Assembly: GCA_027442615.1 (NCBI GenBank)
Contig: DAIBBI010000062.1
Span: forward strand, 1 to 24,672
Length of the DNA: 24,672 nucleotides
Origin: JAJZRV01 sp027442615
Lineage (GTDB): Bacteria > Pseudomonadota > Gammaproteobacteria > Burkholderiales > Ferrovaceae
Direction of reading: 5' to 3'
Made by a program: the position numbers and the translations under genes. Of the stretch, positions 23,732-24,672 are shown piece after piece (the first letter of the stretch is position 1; each line of letters starts with the position of its first letter). The notes under the pieces are model-generated. The model made no database searches and was not told the DNA's origin. It saw only the letters and a list, made by a program, of their open reading frames with translations.

Positions 23732-23962
23732 ATGTTAAGACTACTGCTCTGGGGGCTTGCGATCTGGCTGGCCTTCAAATACCTGCTGCCGGCCCTGCGA
23801 CGCCTCACCGTTGTCCAGCCTCCACCTCCGCCCGTGGATTCCGGCGCTCAGGAGACGGTGCGGTGCGCGCGTTGCGGCGTTTACGTGCTGCGCTCTGAAG
23901 CAGTCTCCGGGGGGGGAGACTTCTATTGCAGCGAGGCCCATCGACAGGCGGGGCGTTCGTAG
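23732..23962 (+). CDS. PP0621-like zinc-ribbon membrane protein
   Basis: This 76-residue protein has an N-terminal membrane helix (about 2-23), a proline-rich linker (PPPPP) and a small zinc-ribbon-like domain with CARC, then YCSEAH. This is the pattern of the PP0621 family of unknown function. No ribosome-binding site precedes the ATG, but TAGATT/GATTAT lies 7-12 bases before it. It ends one base before the ampD start, so the two are co-transcribed. Confidence 0.85.
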   Translation: MLRLLLWGLAIWLAFKYLLPALRRLTVVQPPPPPVDSGAQETVRCARCGVYVLRSEAVSGGGDFYCSEAHRQAGRS

Positions 23963-23963
23963 G

Positions 23964-24542
23964 GTGTCGAGCCTGGCCTTTCCGGTAGACGCGCAAGGCA
24001 TCGTCCGGCGCGCGCGCCAGATACCCTCGCCCAACTGCGATGAGCGCCCTTCACGCACCTCCATCGTGCTCCTGGTGGTGCACAACATCAGCCTGCCTCC
24101 GGGTCAGTTTGGCGGTGAGGACGTCCTCCGGTTGTTTACCAATCGCCTTGACCCGGAGTCGCATCCGGCTTATGCGTCGTTGCGCAATCTGGAAGTTTCG
24201 TCCCATTTCCTCATCCGGCGCACCGGCGAGTTGGTCCAGTTTGTGCCATGTCTTCAACGGGCCTGGCATGCCGGCGTGTCATGCTGGAGGGGGCGGGAAC
24301 ACTGCAACGCATTTTCCATCGGCATCGAGCTGGAAGGGTGCGATACCCAACCCTTTGAAGACGCCCAATATGAAGTATTGATTGCCCTGGCCAACAGCTT
24401 GTACCAGACCTATCCCATCCAGGCGATGGTGGGACATTCGGACATTGCGCCGGGCCGCAAGACCGACCCCGGACCTTGCTTTGATTGGGGCCGAATTAGG
24501 GCCAAAACCCCTGACTGTCCAAACGGTGCGCGCTCGGGATAG
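23964..24542 (+). CDS. ampD: 1,6-anhydro-N-acetylmuramyl-L-alanine amidase
   Basis: This 192-residue cytoplasmic amidase cleaves the peptide from anhydromuropeptides during cell-wall recycling and so limits ampC-type induction. The zinc ligands are His40 (VVHNIS), His158 and Asp168 (GHSDIAPGRKTDPG). The catalytic Glu122 (GIELEG) and Lys166 are present. Length matches E. coli AmpD (about 183). The start is GTG at 23964, one base after the PP0621-like stop; the open frame extends upstream but into the preceding gene. Confidence 0.95.
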   Translation: MSSLAFPVDAQGIVRRARQIPSPNCDERPSRTSIVLLVVHNISLPPGQFGGEDVLRLFTNRLDPESHPAYASLRNLEVSSHFLIRRTGELVQFVPCLQRAWHAGVSCWRGREHCNAFSIGIELEGCDTQPFEDAQYEVLIALANSLYQTYPIQAMVGHSDIAPGRKTDPGPCFDWGRIRAKTPDCPNGARSG

Positions 24543-24600
24543 AATGCGAGGCTATCGGGGCGCCAAGACCCCCAAAGAACCATCCATAGGGAGATTTAAA

Positions 24601-24672
24601 TGGCAATGATAATCGGGATTCCCCGTGAAGTGCATTCCGGGGAGCGGCGGGTTGCGGCCACTCCGGACACGG
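24601..24672 (+). CDS. pntA: NAD(P) transhydrogenase alpha subunit, N-terminal fragment
   Basis: The first 24 codons of a gene that runs off the right edge. The start MAMIIGIPREVHSGERRVA matches the N-terminus of the transhydrogenase alpha subunit (PntA). Alanine dehydrogenases start in a similar way, so alanine dehydrogenase cannot be excluded. AGGGAGA lies 7 bases before the ATG, a strong ribosome-binding site. Confidence 0.8.

Noticed and set aside
24540..24545. TAGAAT overlapping the ampD stop, considered as the promoter of the pntA-like gene.
   Set aside because: No -35 box at a suitable distance; could be chance.

Overview
The window looks like a chromosomal stretch of a GC-rich proteobacterium, most likely a betaproteobacterium. 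This rests on gene order (ispB divergent from rplU-rpmA-obgE), on betaproteobacterial-type proteins (a PP0621-like zinc-ribbon protein next to ampD, YaeQ, a HupB-type HU) and on codon use. I cannot name the genus. I see no rRNA, CRISPR array, insertion sequence or phage gene. No gap between genes exceeds about 210 bases.

Layout: (1) 1-2589: the minus-strand rplU-rpmA-obgE unit, with a hairpin terminator touching the obgE start codon, divergent from ispB and a class I glutamine amidotransferase. (2) 2660-4883: tRNA-Pro(CGG), then selD and mnmH, a selenium module for 2-selenouridine in tRNA. (3) 4892-8807: a BON lipoprotein, an HDOD protein, a GIY-YIG protein overlapping hupB, a glycine-zipper membrane protein and a soluble chemoreceptor with a zinc-binding CZB domain. 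(4) 8856-13442: a catabolic-looking module. A GntR/FCD regulator, an aldehyde dehydrogenase and an alpha/beta hydrolase run on the minus strand, divergent from an MFS transporter. Two copies of a TGATATATCA operator sit on the two opposing promoters. The hydrolase has glycine where the catalytic serine should be. (5) 13475-17890: yaeQ, an EexN-like lipoprotein overlapping a CPHC thioredoxin, and a large PAS-PAS-LOV-PAS-GGDEF-EAL-CZB protein that combines a probable blue-light sensor, a zinc sensor and both c-di-GMP enzymes. (6) 17916-22772: a P-type ATPase with an unusual ion-site motif, then a tightly packed set of a PlcP-like metallophosphoesterase, an Agt-like glycosyltransferase and dgkA. 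(7) 22732-24672: an EamA exporter, the PP0621-like protein, ampD and the first codons of a transhydrogenase alpha subunit.

The most interesting units are the plcP-agt-dgkA set, which as a group would convert phospholipid to diacylglycerol and then to glycolipid or back to phosphatidic acid; the light/zinc c-di-GMP protein, whose LOV domain keeps the photoactive cysteine but has isoleucine in place of the signalling glutamine; and the GntR-controlled module with its serine-less hydrolase. Function assignments come from motifs and remembered family features. No database search was run.
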